A DNA stretch of 64,000 bases, taken from NCBI RefSeq assembly GCF_001013475.1, contig NZ_JZEF01000006.1, positions 124,001-188,000 of the forward strand, read 5' to 3'. The notes under the pieces were generated by a model. The model saw only the letters and a program-made list of their open reading frames with translations. It searched no databases and was not told the origin of the DNA. The DNA is from Xanthomonas arboricola pv. juglandis (GTDB lineage Bacteria; Pseudomonadota; Gammaproteobacteria; Xanthomonadales; Xanthomonadaceae). Within the stretch, counting starts at the first letter, position 1, and every line of letters begins with the position of its first letter. The translations under genes were made by a program, and so were the position numbers. Below are positions 1-8,669 of this stretch, piece after piece.

Positions 1-504
1 ATCGAGGAACCCACCAGCCCGGACGATGTGCTCGGCCACGCCGCGATCCGCCAGGGCATCACCCCGGTGCCGGTCTCCACCGGCGAACACACCCAGAACC
101 GGGTGATGTTCAAGCAACTGCTGCAGGCCGGCGCGGTGGATCTGATCCAGATCGATGCCGCGCGCGTCGGTGGCGTCAACGAAAACCTCGCCATCCTGCT
201 GCTGGCGGCCAAGTTCAACATCCGCGTGTTCCCGCATGCCGGCGGCGTCGGCCTGTGCGAACTGGTGCAACATCTGGCCATGGCCGACTTCGTCGCCATC
301 ACCGGCAAGATGGAAGACCGCGCCATCGAATTTGTCGACCATCTGCACCAGCACTTCCTCGACCCGGTACGCATCCAGCACGGCCGCTACCTGGCCCCGC
401 AAGCCGCCGGTTTCTCCGCCGAAATGCACCCGGCCTCCATCGCGGAATTCAGCTACCCCGACGGCCGCTTCTGGGTCGAGGACTTGGCCACGGCAAAGGC
501 CTAA
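1..504 (+). CDS. fucD: L-fuconate dehydratase, C-terminal part (5' end outside window)
   Basis: This is the last 167 codons of an enolase-superfamily acid-sugar dehydratase. The fragment opens with IEEPTS (metal-ligand Glu), then STGEHTQN (metal-ligand Glu), QIDAARVGG (Asp of the His-Asp dyad), FPHAGG (general-base His) and a later Glu in DRAIEF. Their spacing matches E274, E301, D324, H351 and E382 of the characterised Xanthomonas campestris L-fuconate dehydratase, which converts L-fuconate to 2-keto-3-deoxy-L-fuconate in the non-phosphorylating L-fucose pathway. It converges on the mutarotase and fucP genes, which supply its pathway. The start codon lies upstream of base 1. The 3' end of this gene has a degenerate copy just downstream. 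Confidence 0.95.
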   Translation: MEEPTSPDDVLGHAAIRQGITPVPVSTGEHTQNRVMFKQLLQAGAVDLIQIDAARVGGVNENLAILLLAAKFNIRVFPHAGGVGLCELVQHLAMADFVAITGKMEDRAIEFVDHLHQHFLDPVRIQHGRYLAPQAAGFSAEMHPASIAEFSYPDGRFWVEDLATAKA

Positions 505-957
505 TCCAACGCACCGCCTCACCTAATCCCAGGATGTCGTAGGAGCGGCTCAAGCCGCGACAGGCTTTCCCGATGGCCTGATCGCGACCGAAGCCGCTTA
601 TGCACGTAGCACGCGCACGACAGCCGCAGATCGCAGAATTCCGCCACCCGACAGTCGCTTCCGGGTCGAGGACCTGGCCGCAGCGAAGGCGTGACCCAAC
701 ACGCCGCATCATCTAATCGCAGGATGTGTCGTAGGAGCGGCTCAAGCCGCGACAGGCGTTCCCGATTGCCCGATCGCGACCGAAGCCGCTTCTGCCTGGC
801 GCATCTGCGATGCAGCTGTCACGCCTGCACTGCGCCAATCACGCTGCGCCCGCAAAAGACACCTGTTTCGACACCCGGCGGCAGCGGCAGCAAAGACACT
901 CAAGACCAGCGCCTCACTGCGGAGCCAACACATCCGCAAAAAACGCAGGCCAACACC
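505..957. repeat. Gene-free tract with a ~190-bp direct duplication of the fucD 3' end and a REP-like unit
   Basis: No gene is visible. The block from about 440 to 630 (last fucD codons, stop and the palindromic unit beginning TAGGAGCGGCTC at 540) recurs from about 631 to 820 with roughly 190-bp offset. GAATTC at 445 matches GAATTC at 636, GTCGAGGACTTGGCC matches GTCGAGGACCTGGCC, and the REP-like unit recurs at 732. The second copy has diverged and is not in an open coding context. The rest, to the mutarotase stop, shows nothing recognisable. Confidence 0.75.
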
Positions 958-1326
958 CTAATCCTGTGCCGCTTCAACCGCCGCACTCAAGGCAAAAATC
1001 CGCCCGGCCTCGCGCCACTTCTCTCCCGGCGCACTGCCAGGCAACGGCTTTTGAAACCGCCACATCAAGTCTTCCCAGGCCTGGATACGCGGATCTGCCG
1101 CATCCCGCGCCGCCTTGGCCGCCGGATCGTAGTCGTCGCCGACCTCCATCAGCATCACCAGGCGGTCGCCGCTGCGAAAGATCTCCAGCTCCCGGATGCC
1201 GGCCCGCTGCAGCGAGGCCACCACTTCCGGCCAGACCTCGCTGGGCCGATGCCAACGCTCGTACTCGGCGATCAACTGCGGATCGTCGTGCAGATCCAGC
1301 ACGTAACACAGACGCCGCGTGCTCAT
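958..1326 (-). CDS. L-fucose/L-rhamnose mutarotase family protein
   Basis: A 122-residue protein of the RhaM/L-rhamnose mutarotase family (dimeric alpha/beta ferredoxin-like fold), which interconverts alpha and beta anomers of 6-deoxy sugars in the cytoplasm. Typical motifs are the N-terminal LCYVLDLHDDPQLIAEYERWH segment with its Tyr and His, EVWPEVVASLQRAGI, and the C-terminal WEDLMWRFQ. The ATG start overlaps the fucP stop by 4 bp (ATGA), so the two are translationally coupled. Context beside fucP and fucD makes L-fucose the likely substrate rather than L-rhamnose; this is inferred from neighbourhood, since the family does not separate them by sequence that I can judge. Confidence 0.88.
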   Translation of the reverse strand: MSTRRLCYVLDLHDDPQLIAEYERWHRPSEVWPEVVASLQRAGIRELEIFRSGDRLVMLMEVGDDYDPAAKAARDAADPRIQAWEDLMWRFQKPLPGSAPGEKWREAGRIFALSAAVEAAQD

Positions 1327-2630
1327 GCGCCCACTCCTGCAACCACCGGCGCAGCGCGGCGCGCACGCAACGCGAACAGCAGGATCACCGCAAAGCACCC
1401 ACCCGGCACCACCATCGCCCAATGGATACCGGCCAGGTCCGACACCGCACCCATCACCGCCGTCAGCAGCGCGCCACCGATGATGGACATCACCAGCAAC
1501 GACGAGCCCAGCTTGCGCGCATCGTCATGCATGCCATCCAGGCCCAGCGCGAAGATGGTCGGGAACATCACCGACATGAACACGCTGGCAGCCACCAGCG
1601 CGTACAAGCCGGTCCAACCGGGAAAGGCGATCGCCACCGCACACAGCACCAGATTGATCGCGGCAAAACTCGCCAGCAACCTGGCCGGCGCCAGATAGCG
1701 CAACAGCGCGGTGCCGATGAAGCGGCCGGCCATGAACAGCACCAGCGAGATGGTCAGGTAAGTGGCCGCGGTTTTTTCGGGCGTGCCCGGCACCGCATCC
1801 TGCAGATAGCGGATCAGATAACTCCAGATACCGACCTGCGCACCCACGTAGAAAAACTGCGCCACCACCGAAAACATGAAGCGCCGATTGCGCAGCAGTT
1901 CGCCGAAGCGTGCACGCTTGGGCGCCACGCCGCTATCGCTCTCCGGCGCGCCGGTGGGAAAGCGCACCAGCGCGATCAGGATCGCCCACAGCACCACCAC
2001 GGCGCCGATGATCAGATAGGGCGTCTGCACGGCTGAGGATTCGGCGGCAAAGAACGCCTCGCGCGCGGCGGGCGCCATTGCCGCCAGTTCGGCCGGCGTG
2101 TGTTCCACCCCGGAGAAGATGAAGTGCTGGCCCACCAGCACGCCGGTGATCGAGCCCAAGGGGTTGAATGCCTGGGCCAGATTCAGCCGCCGCGCCGCGC
2201 CTTCTGCCGGGCCGAGCACGGTCACCAGCGGATTGGCGGTGGTTTCCAGGAAGGCCAGGCCGCTGGCGATCACGAACAAGGCCAGCAGGAACAGCCAGTA
2301 GGTATGCACCTGCGCGGCCGGATAGAACAGGAACGCGCCGCAGGCATATAGCAGCAACCCGAGCACCACCGCGGCCTTGTAGCTATAGCGGCGCATGAAC
2401 ATCGCCGCCGGCATCGCGAACACGAAATAGCCCAGGTAGAACGCGCTCTGGACCAGCCCTGCCTGCAGGTCGGTCAGCTCGAAGGCCTTCTTGAACTGCT
2501 TGATCAGGATGTCGTTGAGGTTGTTGGCCATGCCCCACAAAAAGAACAGGCTGACGATCAACAACAGGGGAACCATGGCGGTACGCGCCAGGTTGCCGCG
2601 CGGTGACGCGGCAATGTCACTGTGATGCAT
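1323..2630 (-). CDS. fucP: L-fucose:H+ symporter (MFS)
   Basis: A 435-residue major facilitator with about 12 hydrophobic helices. It begins after a short cytoplasmic tail with VPLLLIVSLFFLWGMANNLND, the hallmark FucP first helix with the protonatable Asp, followed by QSAFYLGYFVFAMPAAMFMRR and ETTANPLVTVLGP. Length matches FucP/HexP-type sugar symporters (about 430-440). I chose the ATG giving MHHSDIAASPRG because it lies directly before the conserved start; upstream in-frame codons run through the operator region. It is the first gene of a fucP-mutarotase operon and is divergent from an IclR regulator. It would import L-fucose for the pathway that includes FucD. Confidence 0.92.
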   Translation of the reverse strand: MHHSDIAASPRGNLARTAMVPLLLIVSLFFLWGMANNLNDILIKQFKKAFELTDLQAGLVQSAFYLGYFVFAMPAAMFMRRYSYKAAVVLGLLLYACGAFLFYPAAQVHTYWLFLLALFVIASGLAFLETTANPLVTVLGPAEGAARRLNLAQAFNPLGSITGVLVGQHFIFSGVEHTPAELAAMAPAAREAFFAAESSAVQTPYLIIGAVVVLWAILIALVRFPTGAPESDSGVAPKRARFGELLRNRRFMFSVVAQFFYVGAQVGIWSYLIRYLQDAVPGTPEKTAATYLTISLVLFMAGRFIGTALLRYLAPARLLASFAAINLVLCAVAIAFPGWTGLYALVAASVFMSVMFPTIFALGLDGMHDDARKLGSSLLVMSIIGGALLTAVMGAVSDLAGIHWAMVVPGGCFAVILLFALRARRAAPVVAGVGA

Positions 2631-2702
2631 GCGACCGATCCCCTCCCAAGGCTGTGGCGCTTGCGTTGCTGTGCGGCGAGCGTACTGCGCACGCCAGCGC
2701 CA

Positions 2703-2733
2703 TGCAAATATAAAAACTTTGTTTATATTTGCA
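2703..2733. promoter_or_regulatory. Perfect 12-bp inverted repeat between fucP and the IclR gene (candidate operator)
   Basis: TGCAAATATAAA at 2703-2714 is exactly mirrored by TTTATATTTGCA at 2722-2733, with a 7-bp spacer. It is strikingly A+T-rich in a GC-rich genome and sits in the 179-bp gap between the divergent fucP and IclR starts. Symmetry and location suggest the operator of the adjacent IclR regulator, possibly overlapping promoter elements for both directions. Binding is inferred, not shown. Confidence 0.65.
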
Positions 2734-2809
2734 CGCAGCGCCATATCTCACCGCTGCCCGCGATGCCTGTACCCTGGCGCGCCGCAGCCTTGCCTGGAGC
2801 CGCAAACGG

Positions 2810-3559
2810 ATGAGCACCGAACCCGCCAAGTACCGCGCCCCTGCCCTGGACAAGGGTCTGGACATCCTCGAGCTGCTCGCCCGCCAGGCGCAGCCGATGA
2901 GCATGGGCGCGATCTCGCAGGGCATCGGGCGCTCGCGCGGGGAGATCTTCCGCATGCTGCAGGTGCTGGAGGAGCGCGGTTATCTCACCCGCGACGGCGA
3001 GGGCGACTATGTATTGACCAATCGGCTGTTCATGCTCGGCATGCAGCAGCCACAGGTGCAGAGCATCAGCGAAGCGGCATTGCCGGTGATGCGGCGGCTG
3101 GCCGATGCGATCTATCAGCCCTGCCACCTGGTGGCGCCGTCCGGCGACCAGATCGTGGTGATCGCGCAGATGGACGTACCCAGCGACCTGGGCCTGGTGG
3201 TGCGCCCGGGCCACCGCCGCCCGCTGACCCATTCCAGCTCCGGGCTGGTGCTGTTCGCGTTCCAGCAGCCGGAGGTGCAGGCGCGCTGGCTAGACATGCT
3301 CGACGCCAGCGAGGTGCCGTTCGAGCGTGCGCAGTTCCTCGCCGCCGCCGCGCAGGCCCGCAACGATGGCTACGCCATGCAACCCAGCGAAGCGGTGGTG
3401 GGCGTGGTCGACCTGACCGCACCGATCCTGCAACGCGGCAGCGCGACCTACACGCTCACCGTGCCCTTCATCGCGCGCCGCCCCGAGCTGGTCGGCCCGC
3501 ACGCGGCCTTGCAGGCCCTGTGCGCGGCAACGGCAGAGATCTCCGCCGCGTTGATGTAG
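2810..3559 (+). CDS. IclR-family transcriptional regulator of the L-fucose genes
   Basis: A 249-residue IclR-type regulator. Residues about 10-70 form the winged helix-turn-helix (ALDKGLDILELLARQ, SMGAISQGIGRSRGEIFRMLQVLEERGYL), and about 85-245 the GAF-like effector domain (HLVAPSGDQIVVIAQM, RPLTHSSSGLVL, LTVPFIARR). The ATG giving MSTEPAKYRAPALDKG is preferred over a start 27 codons upstream because IclR proteins begin close to the HTH and the upstream stretch overlaps the palindrome. Divergent from fucP with a perfect inverted repeat between them, it most likely controls fucose uptake and catabolism and its own transcription. The ligand is unknown; a fucose-pathway intermediate is a reasonable guess. 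Confidence 0.88.
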   Translation: MSTEPAKYRAPALDKGLDILELLARQAQPMSMGAISQGIGRSRGEIFRMLQVLEERGYLTRDGEGDYVLTNRLFMLGMQQPQVQSISEAALPVMRRLADAIYQPCHLVAPSGDQIVVIAQMDVPSDLGLVVRPGHRRPLTHSSSGLVLFAFQQPEVQARWLDMLDASEVPFERAQFLAAAAQARNDGYAMQPSEAVVGVVDLTAPILQRGSATYTLTVPFIARRPELVGPHAALQALCAATAEISAALM

Positions 3560-4149
3560 CCGCGGCCCGCGCCGGGAGTCTGCGTCGGCGCTGGTGCTTC
3601 TTGTTGCTCGCTTCCGAAGGCTGACTTCTGCGGTCTATCCGCAGCGCAGCCGGCCCTGTGCGTGGAGCGCAGCGCGCTCTTTCCGCAGCGCTGCGATGGC
3701 AGCCTGACCATCGCACTCCACCCAACGGCTTCGCCAGCACGCGCGGCATCGCAAGCCGTGCAAATCCAGACGCCATGGAGATCGCGGCATCGTTGCCGAT
3801 CGCTGCACTCCTGCACGACGTCGGGAAAGACAGCACGACGCAGGCGCTGGCTCACGCACGCGCAGCCAGACATGAGGCTTCCATCTCGCACTGCTTGCAG
3901 CACACCCCACATCAGCGGCTTTCCCGGCGTTTTTCGCTACCTGGGTCACCGGCATGCAGACCGTTCGTCGCTATAGCCAAGGCTATCGGGCGCCGCATCG
4001 CGCCGTTGCGTGGACACGCCTGCCTGGCTTTGATGCCTGAAAACAAGGCAAAAACCGCGTCACCCCTGCTCGCAATAGCCACGGCTATAAAGATCAGACC
4101 GACCTTCGCGTGCGCTGCAGACGCACCGGACGCGGCCATGCGTTGGTAC
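3560..4149. other. Gene-free region upstream of the mntP riboswitch
   Basis: No convincing coding sequence: open frames here lack family features and have irregular codon use. The only structure seen is a pair of near-identical palindromic 14-mers, ATAGCCAAGGCTAT at 3973-3986 and ATAGCCACGGCTAT at 4075-4088, about 100 bp apart. The mntP promoter presumably lies in the last part of this stretch, but no clear -35/-10 pair could be assigned. Confidence 0.5.
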
Positions 4150-4300
4150 ACTGCGCGCCCCTTGGGGAGTAGCCTGCTTTCGCATCGTCGGAAGCGCCTG
4201 CATCAACATACTCGGCCGTTGCGCCGTGGTGCAGGCAACCAGTTCCGGTTTGGCGAGACCAGCGGCATGCGTGCACGACGAAGGTTGGCGCGGGCGCATG
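4150..4300 (+). ncRNA. yybP-ykoY manganese riboswitch in the mntP leader
   Basis: The leader contains the conserved blocks of the yybP-ykoY (RF00080) aptamer in the right order: CTTGGGGAGTAGC at 4161-4173, ATACTCGG at 4208-4215 and TGGCGAGACCAGC at 4251-4263. GC-rich flanks around 4153-4161 and 4287-4297 could close the basal helix. The E. coli mntP and alx leaders have the same GGGGAGUAG, AUACUCGG and GGCGAGAC blocks. The class binds Mn2+ and activates expression of Mn exporters, which fits the mntP gene starting about 30 bp downstream. The boundaries are approximate. Confidence 0.88.
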
Positions 4301-4332
4301 TCGTTGTGACCGTGCCCAACCCGAGAATGTCG

Positions 4333-4917
4333 ATGTCCCCTTTTTCCATTGTTTTGATCGGTTTTGCGATGTCGACCGATGCGTTTGCCGCGGCGATCGG
4401 CAAGGGCGCGGCGATGCGCAAGCCGCAGTGGCGCGACGCGCTACGCGCCGGCTTGATCTTCGGCTGCATCGAGGCGATCACCCCGGTGATCGGCTGGCTG
4501 CTGGGACGCGCCGCGTCCAGCTATGTGTCCGACTACGACCACTGGATCGCCTTCGTGCTGCTCGGTGCGCTGGGCACGCACATGATCGTGGCCGGGTTGC
4601 GAAGCGATGCGGACGACGCTGAAGAAGCAACGTCCGAGACGCCGAAACGGCACGGCTTGCTCGCCCTGGCCACTACCGGTTTTGCCACCAGCATCGATGC
4701 GATGGCGGTCGGCGTGAGCCTGGCGTTTCTGGACGTGCATATCGGCGTGGTGGCGGTGGTGGTGGGGCTGTGCACCTTCAGCATGGTCACCGCAGGCGTC
4801 ATGCTGGGCCGCGTGCTCGGCAACCTGATCGGCAAGCGCGCCGAGATCCTCGGCGGCTTGATCCTGGTGATCGTCGGCAGCGTCATCCTCTACGAGCACC
4901 TGAGCGGCGCAGCGTAA
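4333..4917 (+). CDS. mntP: Manganese efflux pump MntP
   Basis: A 194-residue inner-membrane protein with six hydrophobic helices arranged as two similar halves, as in MntP. Diagnostic motifs are the paired acidic segments [13 protein letters not shown] near residue 12 and [20 protein letters not shown] in the second half, plus [15 protein letters not shown]. It exports Mn2+. The ATG giving MSPFSIVL is used; a second in-frame ATG lies two codons upstream at 4327. The frame is open far upstream, but that part is riboswitch and untranslated leader. Expression is expected to rise with Mn through the riboswitch. Confidence 0.93.
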   Translation: MSPFSIVLIGFAMSTDAFAAAIGKGAAMRKPQWRDALRAGLIFGCIEAITPVIGWLLGRAASSYVSDYDHWIAFVLLGALGTHMIVAGLRSDADDAEEATSETPKRHGLLALATTGFATSIDAMAVGVSLAFLDVHIGVVAVVVGLCTFSMVTAGVMLGRVLGNLIGKRAEILGGLILVIVGSVILYEHLSGAA

Positions 4918-4929
4918 GCACCTCTCCTG

Positions 4930-4997
4930 GTAGGAGCGTGCCTGCGCGCGACGGAGCGTTATCGGTAATGCCCGGTCGCGCGCAGGCACGCTCCTAC
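4930..4997. repeat. REP-like palindrome (GTAGGAGCG...CGCTCCTAC)
   Basis: A 68-bp imperfect inverted repeat with arms of about 23 bp (GTAGGAGCGTGCCTGCGCGC and its complement). It lies between the convergent mntP and histidine kinase genes, where it could act as a bidirectional transcription stop. Related palindromes occur at 540, 732, 8547, 28461, 35676 and 35762. Confidence 0.8.
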
Positions 4998-5013
4998 GCT
5001 GCAGTCGCACCGG

Positions 5014-8000
5014 TCAGCGCGTTTTCGCATCGTGATGCGCGCTCAGGAACGCGCGTAACGAGGCCGGCTTCACCGGTTTGGTCAGCAGGCGATAGCCACG
5101 CGCACGTGCGAGCTGCTTGAGTTCGTCGCGGCCGTCGGCGGTGAGCAGTGCGCCGGCAATCGGCGCGGTTGCGGCGGCCTGCACCGCGTCCAGCGTGTCC
5201 AGGCCATCGAGCCGGTCGTGCAGGTGGTAATCCACCAGCATCAGGTCCGGTTGTTCGCGCGCGCGCTCCAGCGCCTGGTCCACGGTGCTGGCGGTGATCA
5301 CTTCTACCTGCCAGCGGCCGAGCAGTGCGCACATGCCGTCGAGAATTTCGCGGTCGTTGTCCACGCACAGCACGCGCAGGCCCGCCAACGAATCGCCGCT
5401 GGGCAACGGCCGCACCGCAATCACCGGCACCACGGGCGGCAGCGGCACCGCGGCCACGCGCGGCAACAGGATCGAAAACATGCTGCCGCGGCCGACCTGG
5501 CTGCGCGCACTCAGATCGTGATCGAGCAAACGCGAGATGCGTTGGCAGATCGACAGACCCAAGCCCAAGCCCTGCTCGCCCCAATCGAAGGGCTGCTGAT
5601 AGCGGCGGAACTCTTCGAAGATCTGCCGCATATGGTGTTCGGGAATGCCGGGACCGGTATCCCACACCTGCAATTCCACCTGCTCGCCGCGCCCGCGCAT
5701 GCCCAGCACGATGCGGCCCTGGCGTGTATAGCGCAGCGCATTGGCGAGAAAGTTCTGCATCACCCGGCGCAGCAGGCGGCGGTCGCTGCGCACCCATAAC
5801 GCGCGGCTATGCACCTGGAGCTGCAAGCCACGACTGGACGCCACCGGTGCGTACTGCGCGGCCAGCTCGTGCATCAGCGCGCTGGCATCAAAGTCCTCGA
5901 CGGTGGGCCTCAAGCCGCCGGCATCCAGCCGCGAGACGTCGAGCAGGCCATCGAGCAGTTCCTCGGCCGCACGCAGCGAGGCATCCACACGCTCGGCCAG
6001 ATGGCGTTGTTCTTCGTTGTTCTGATGGCTCTCGCGCAAGGCCGAAGCGAACAGGCGCGCGGCATTGAGCGGCTGCAACACGTCGTGGCTGATCGCGGCC
6101 AGAAAGCGCGTCTTGGATTGCTGCGCCAGCTCAGCCTCGCGCGAACGATCGGCCACGCGTTGTTCCAGGTTTTCGTTGGCGTCCAGCAGCGCGCGCTCGG
6201 CGCGCTTGTAGTCGGTGATGTCGTTGTAGCTGGTGACATAGCCGCCGCCCGGCAGCGCCTGGCCGCGCATTTCGATCACCTTGCCGTCGCTGCGGGTGCG
6301 CTCGAACACATGCGGTGAGCCGGCGCGCATATGGCGGATGCGGCGATCGATCTGGTCTTCGGTATCGCCCTCGCCCAACTCACCGCGCTCGGCGTTGTAG
6401 CGGATCAGATCGGCCACCGGGCGGCCGACGTACAACATGCCGTCCGGATACCCGAACAGCTGCTGGTAGCGGCGATTCCACGCGGTCAGACGCATTTCGG
6501 GGTCGACCACGCTGACCGCCGCGCTGATGTTTTCCAGCGTGGTGGAGAGGATTTCGCGATTGAAACGCAGCTCCTGGCCGGCTTCGTCCAGCACCGCCAC
6601 CACTTCGCCCAGCTCCATGCCCGAGCCGCGCAACAGGCTGGTCAGCACCAGGCGCGCGGAGGCGGCGCCGATCGAGGCGGCGAGCAGGCGCTCGGTAAAT
6701 TGCACCCAGGCGCGATCGGCCACCACGGTGGGTTGCAGTTCGCGTTCCAGCAGCACCGCCTGGTCGACGAAGGCGCGATGCGCATGCCGTTCGCCCACCA
6801 CACGCTCGGCCAGCGCCTGCAGGTCGGCAACGCGTACATGGCCTGGCCAATCGCCGGCCACCGCCGGACGCTGCGCATACGGGTCCAGGAACGGCGCCGC
6901 GCGCAAGCGTTCGTCCACACCCGGACGCCAGCGCGCCGACACCAGCATCATCGCGCCGACGTTGATCAGCAGCGACCAGAACGTGCCATGCGCCAGCGGG
7001 TCCCAGCCACGCATGCCGAACAGTTGCTGCGGCTGCAGCCAGGCGATGCCGAACGGGCCGTCCACCAGCCAGTCCGGCTGCAGCCAGCCCGCACGCGTGG
7101 CGGCCGGCAGCAGCAGTGTGTAGATCCAGGTCGCAAAGCCCAGCACCATGCCGGTCTCCACGCCCTTGCGGCTGGCGCCGCGCCAGTACAGCCCGCCGAT
7201 TACGCCCGGCGCGAACTGCGCCACCGCCGCGAAGGCCATCAAGCCGTAGGCCGCCAAGGTGGTGTCGTTGGCCACGCTGCGGTGATAGCCATAGGCAACC
7301 AGCGCCAACAGCAGGATGGCAACGCGACGGATCCACAGCACCCGCGAGGCCACTGCCGCGCGCGCATCGGCGCTGCCACGGCGGCGCAGCAGCACCGGCA
7401 TCACCAGGTCGTTGCTGACCATGGTGGCCAGCGCGATACTGGCCACGATCACCATGCCGGTAGCCGCCGAAAACCCGCCCACGTACGCCACCAACGCCAG
7501 CACGGTATTGCCCTGGCTCAGCGGCAATGCCAGCACCATCGCATCGTCGGCCACCGCGCTGCCCTTGCCGAACAAGGCCACGCCGGCCGAGGCGATCGGC
7601 ACCACCATCGCCGAGATGATCACCAGATAGGCGCCGAACAACCAGCGTGCGCGACGGATGTCGCCCACATCGCTGCATTCCACCACCGCCACATGGAACT
7701 GGCGCGGCAGGCAGATCACCGCCAGAAAGCTGAGCAAGGTTTGCGAAATGAACCCCACCGACGGCGTGTGCTCGAACAAGGTACGCGCCGAATCGGCGAT
7801 GGGCACCTGGTGGTCGCTCAGCCACACCCAGGCGAACAACCCCACTGCGACGATGGCGATCAACTTGATCACCGACTCCAGCGCGATCGCCAGCATCATG
7901 CCGCGATGGTGCTCGGTGGCATCGACCTGGCGGGTGCCGAACAAGGTCGCAAACAACGCCATCAACAGCGCCACGTACAAGGCCGGGTCGGCGAAGATGC

Positions 8001-8463
8001 CGCGCCCGGCACTGCTATGCCCGGTCAGCACTTCCAGGCTCATCGCCACCGCTTTGTACTGCAGCGCCAGATACGGAACGATGCCAACCAGCGCGATCAC
8101 TGCCACCAACGCGGCCAGCCGCCGCGAGCGGCCGTAGCGCGAGGAAATGAAATCGGCGATGGAGACGGTATTTTCAGCGCGGGCGATCAGCGCTAGCCGC
8201 TCAATGATGCGCCAGCCGAACAGCAGCAACAGCAGCGGACCCAGGTAGATCGGCAGGTAACCGATGCCGTTGCGCACCGCCGAACCCACCGCACCGTAGA
8301 AGGTCCACGACGAGCAGTACACCGCCAGCGCCAGGCTGTAGACCGCGGGACGCAGCCACGGCCGCTCCGGGTACAGCGGACGGCGGTCGCCCCACCACGC
8401 CACGCCAAACAGCAGCGCGGCATAGCCGACGGAGACCAGCAGCAGGATCCAGCTTGATACCAA
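5014..8463 (-). CDS. Hybrid sensor histidine kinase with N-terminal Na+/solute symporter (SSF) domain
   Basis: A 1149-residue multidomain protein. Residues 1 to about 510 form a sodium:solute symporter-like bundle of about 13 helices, as in CbrA/CrbS-type sensors. A linker follows, then a PAS domain near 640-755 (NISAAVSVVDPEMRLTAWN), a HisKA dimerisation domain with phospho-acceptor His about 793 in AAISHDVLQPLNAARLF, an HATPase domain ending with GEQGLGLGLSICQR, and a C-terminal receiver near 1030-1145 with phospho-acceptor Asp about 1078 (LMLVDYHLHD). The PAS/kinase half resembles the NahK/ErcS group. It probably couples solute binding or transport to a phosphorelay; no response regulator is adjacent. 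Encoded alone and convergent with mntP. Confidence 0.9.
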   Translation of the reverse strand: MVSSWILLLVSVGYAALLFGVAWWGDRRPLYPERPWLRPAVYSLALAVYCSSWTFYGAVGSAVRNGIGYLPIYLGPLLLLLFGWRIIERLALIARAENTVSIADFISSRYGRSRRLAALVAVIALVGIVPYLALQYKAVAMSLEVLTGHSSAGRGIFADPALYVALLMALFATLFGTRQVDATEHHRGMMLAIALESVIKLIAIVAVGLFAWVWLSDHQVPIADSARTLFEHTPSVGFISQTLLSFLAVICLPRQFHVAVVECSDVGDIRRARWLFGAYLVIISAMVVPIASAGVALFGKGSAVADDAMVLALPLSQGNTVLALVAYVGGFSAATGMVIVASIALATMVSNDLVMPVLLRRRGSADARAAVASRVLWIRRVAILLLALVAYGYHRSVANDTTLAAYGLMAFAAVAQFAPGVIGGLYWRGASRKGVETGMVLGFATWIYTLLLPAATRAGWLQPDWLVDGPFGIAWLQPQQLFGMRGWDPLAHGTFWSLLINVGAMMLVSARWRPGVDERLRAAPFLDPYAQRPAVAGDWPGHVRVADLQALAERVVGERHAHRAFVDQAVLLERELQPTVVADRAWVQFTERLLAASIGAASARLVLTSLLRGSGMELGEVVAVLDEAGQELRFNREILSTTLENISAAVSVVDPEMRLTAWNRRYQQLFGYPDGMLYVGRPVADLIRYNAERGELGEGDTEDQIDRRIRHMRAGSPHVFERTRSDGKVIEMRGQALPGGGYVTSYNDITDYKRAERALLDANENLEQRVADRSREAELAQQSKTRFLAAISHDVLQPLNAARLFASALRESHQNNEEQRHLAERVDASLRAAEELLDGLLDVSRLDAGGLRPTVEDFDASALMHELAAQYAPVASSRGLQLQVHSRALWVRSDRRLLRRVMQNFLANALRYTRQGRIVLGMRGRGEQVELQVWDTGPGIPEHHMRQIFEEFRRYQQPFDWGEQGLGLGLSICQRISRLLDHDLSARSQVGRGSMFSILLPRVAAVPLPPVVPVIAVRPLPSGDSLAGLRVLCVDNDREILDGMCALLGRWQVEVITASTVDQALERAREQPDLMLVDYHLHDRLDGLDTLDAVQAAATAPIAGALLTADGRDELKQLARARGYRLLTKPVKPASLRAFLSAHHDAKTR

Positions 8464-8546
8464 GGGGCGTTCCTAGGCCGATGCGAACGGGGAGTTTACG
8501 CAGTGGGGAATCGGGAGTGGGGAACAGCCCGCCTGGCCGCACGTGC

Positions 8547-8614
8547 GTAGGAGCGCGCTCGCGCGCGACAGGGCACTGGCGGGAAGGCCTCATCGCGCGC
8601 AAGCGCGCTCCTAC
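8547..8614. repeat. REP-like palindrome
   Basis: Arms GTAGGAGCGCGCTCGCGCGC and its near complement flank a short loop, the same element type as at 4930-4997. It separates the GH94 gene from the histidine kinase on the minus strand and may terminate the phosphorylase transcript. Confidence 0.78.
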
Positions 8615-8669
8615 ACCAGCTTGGCAGTTATCGCAGTTGCCCAATCAGGCGCCGCACCTGGCGCGCCAC

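Noticed and set aside
3658..4332. N-terminal extension of MntP by about 225 residues
   Set aside because: The upstream frame runs through the riboswitch and lacks membrane or domain features; MntP proteins begin at the [11 protein letters not shown] helix.
6331..8196. 621-codon plus-strand open frame opposite the histidine kinase
   Set aside because: His/Gln/Arg-rich antisense shadow of the symporter and PAS regions.
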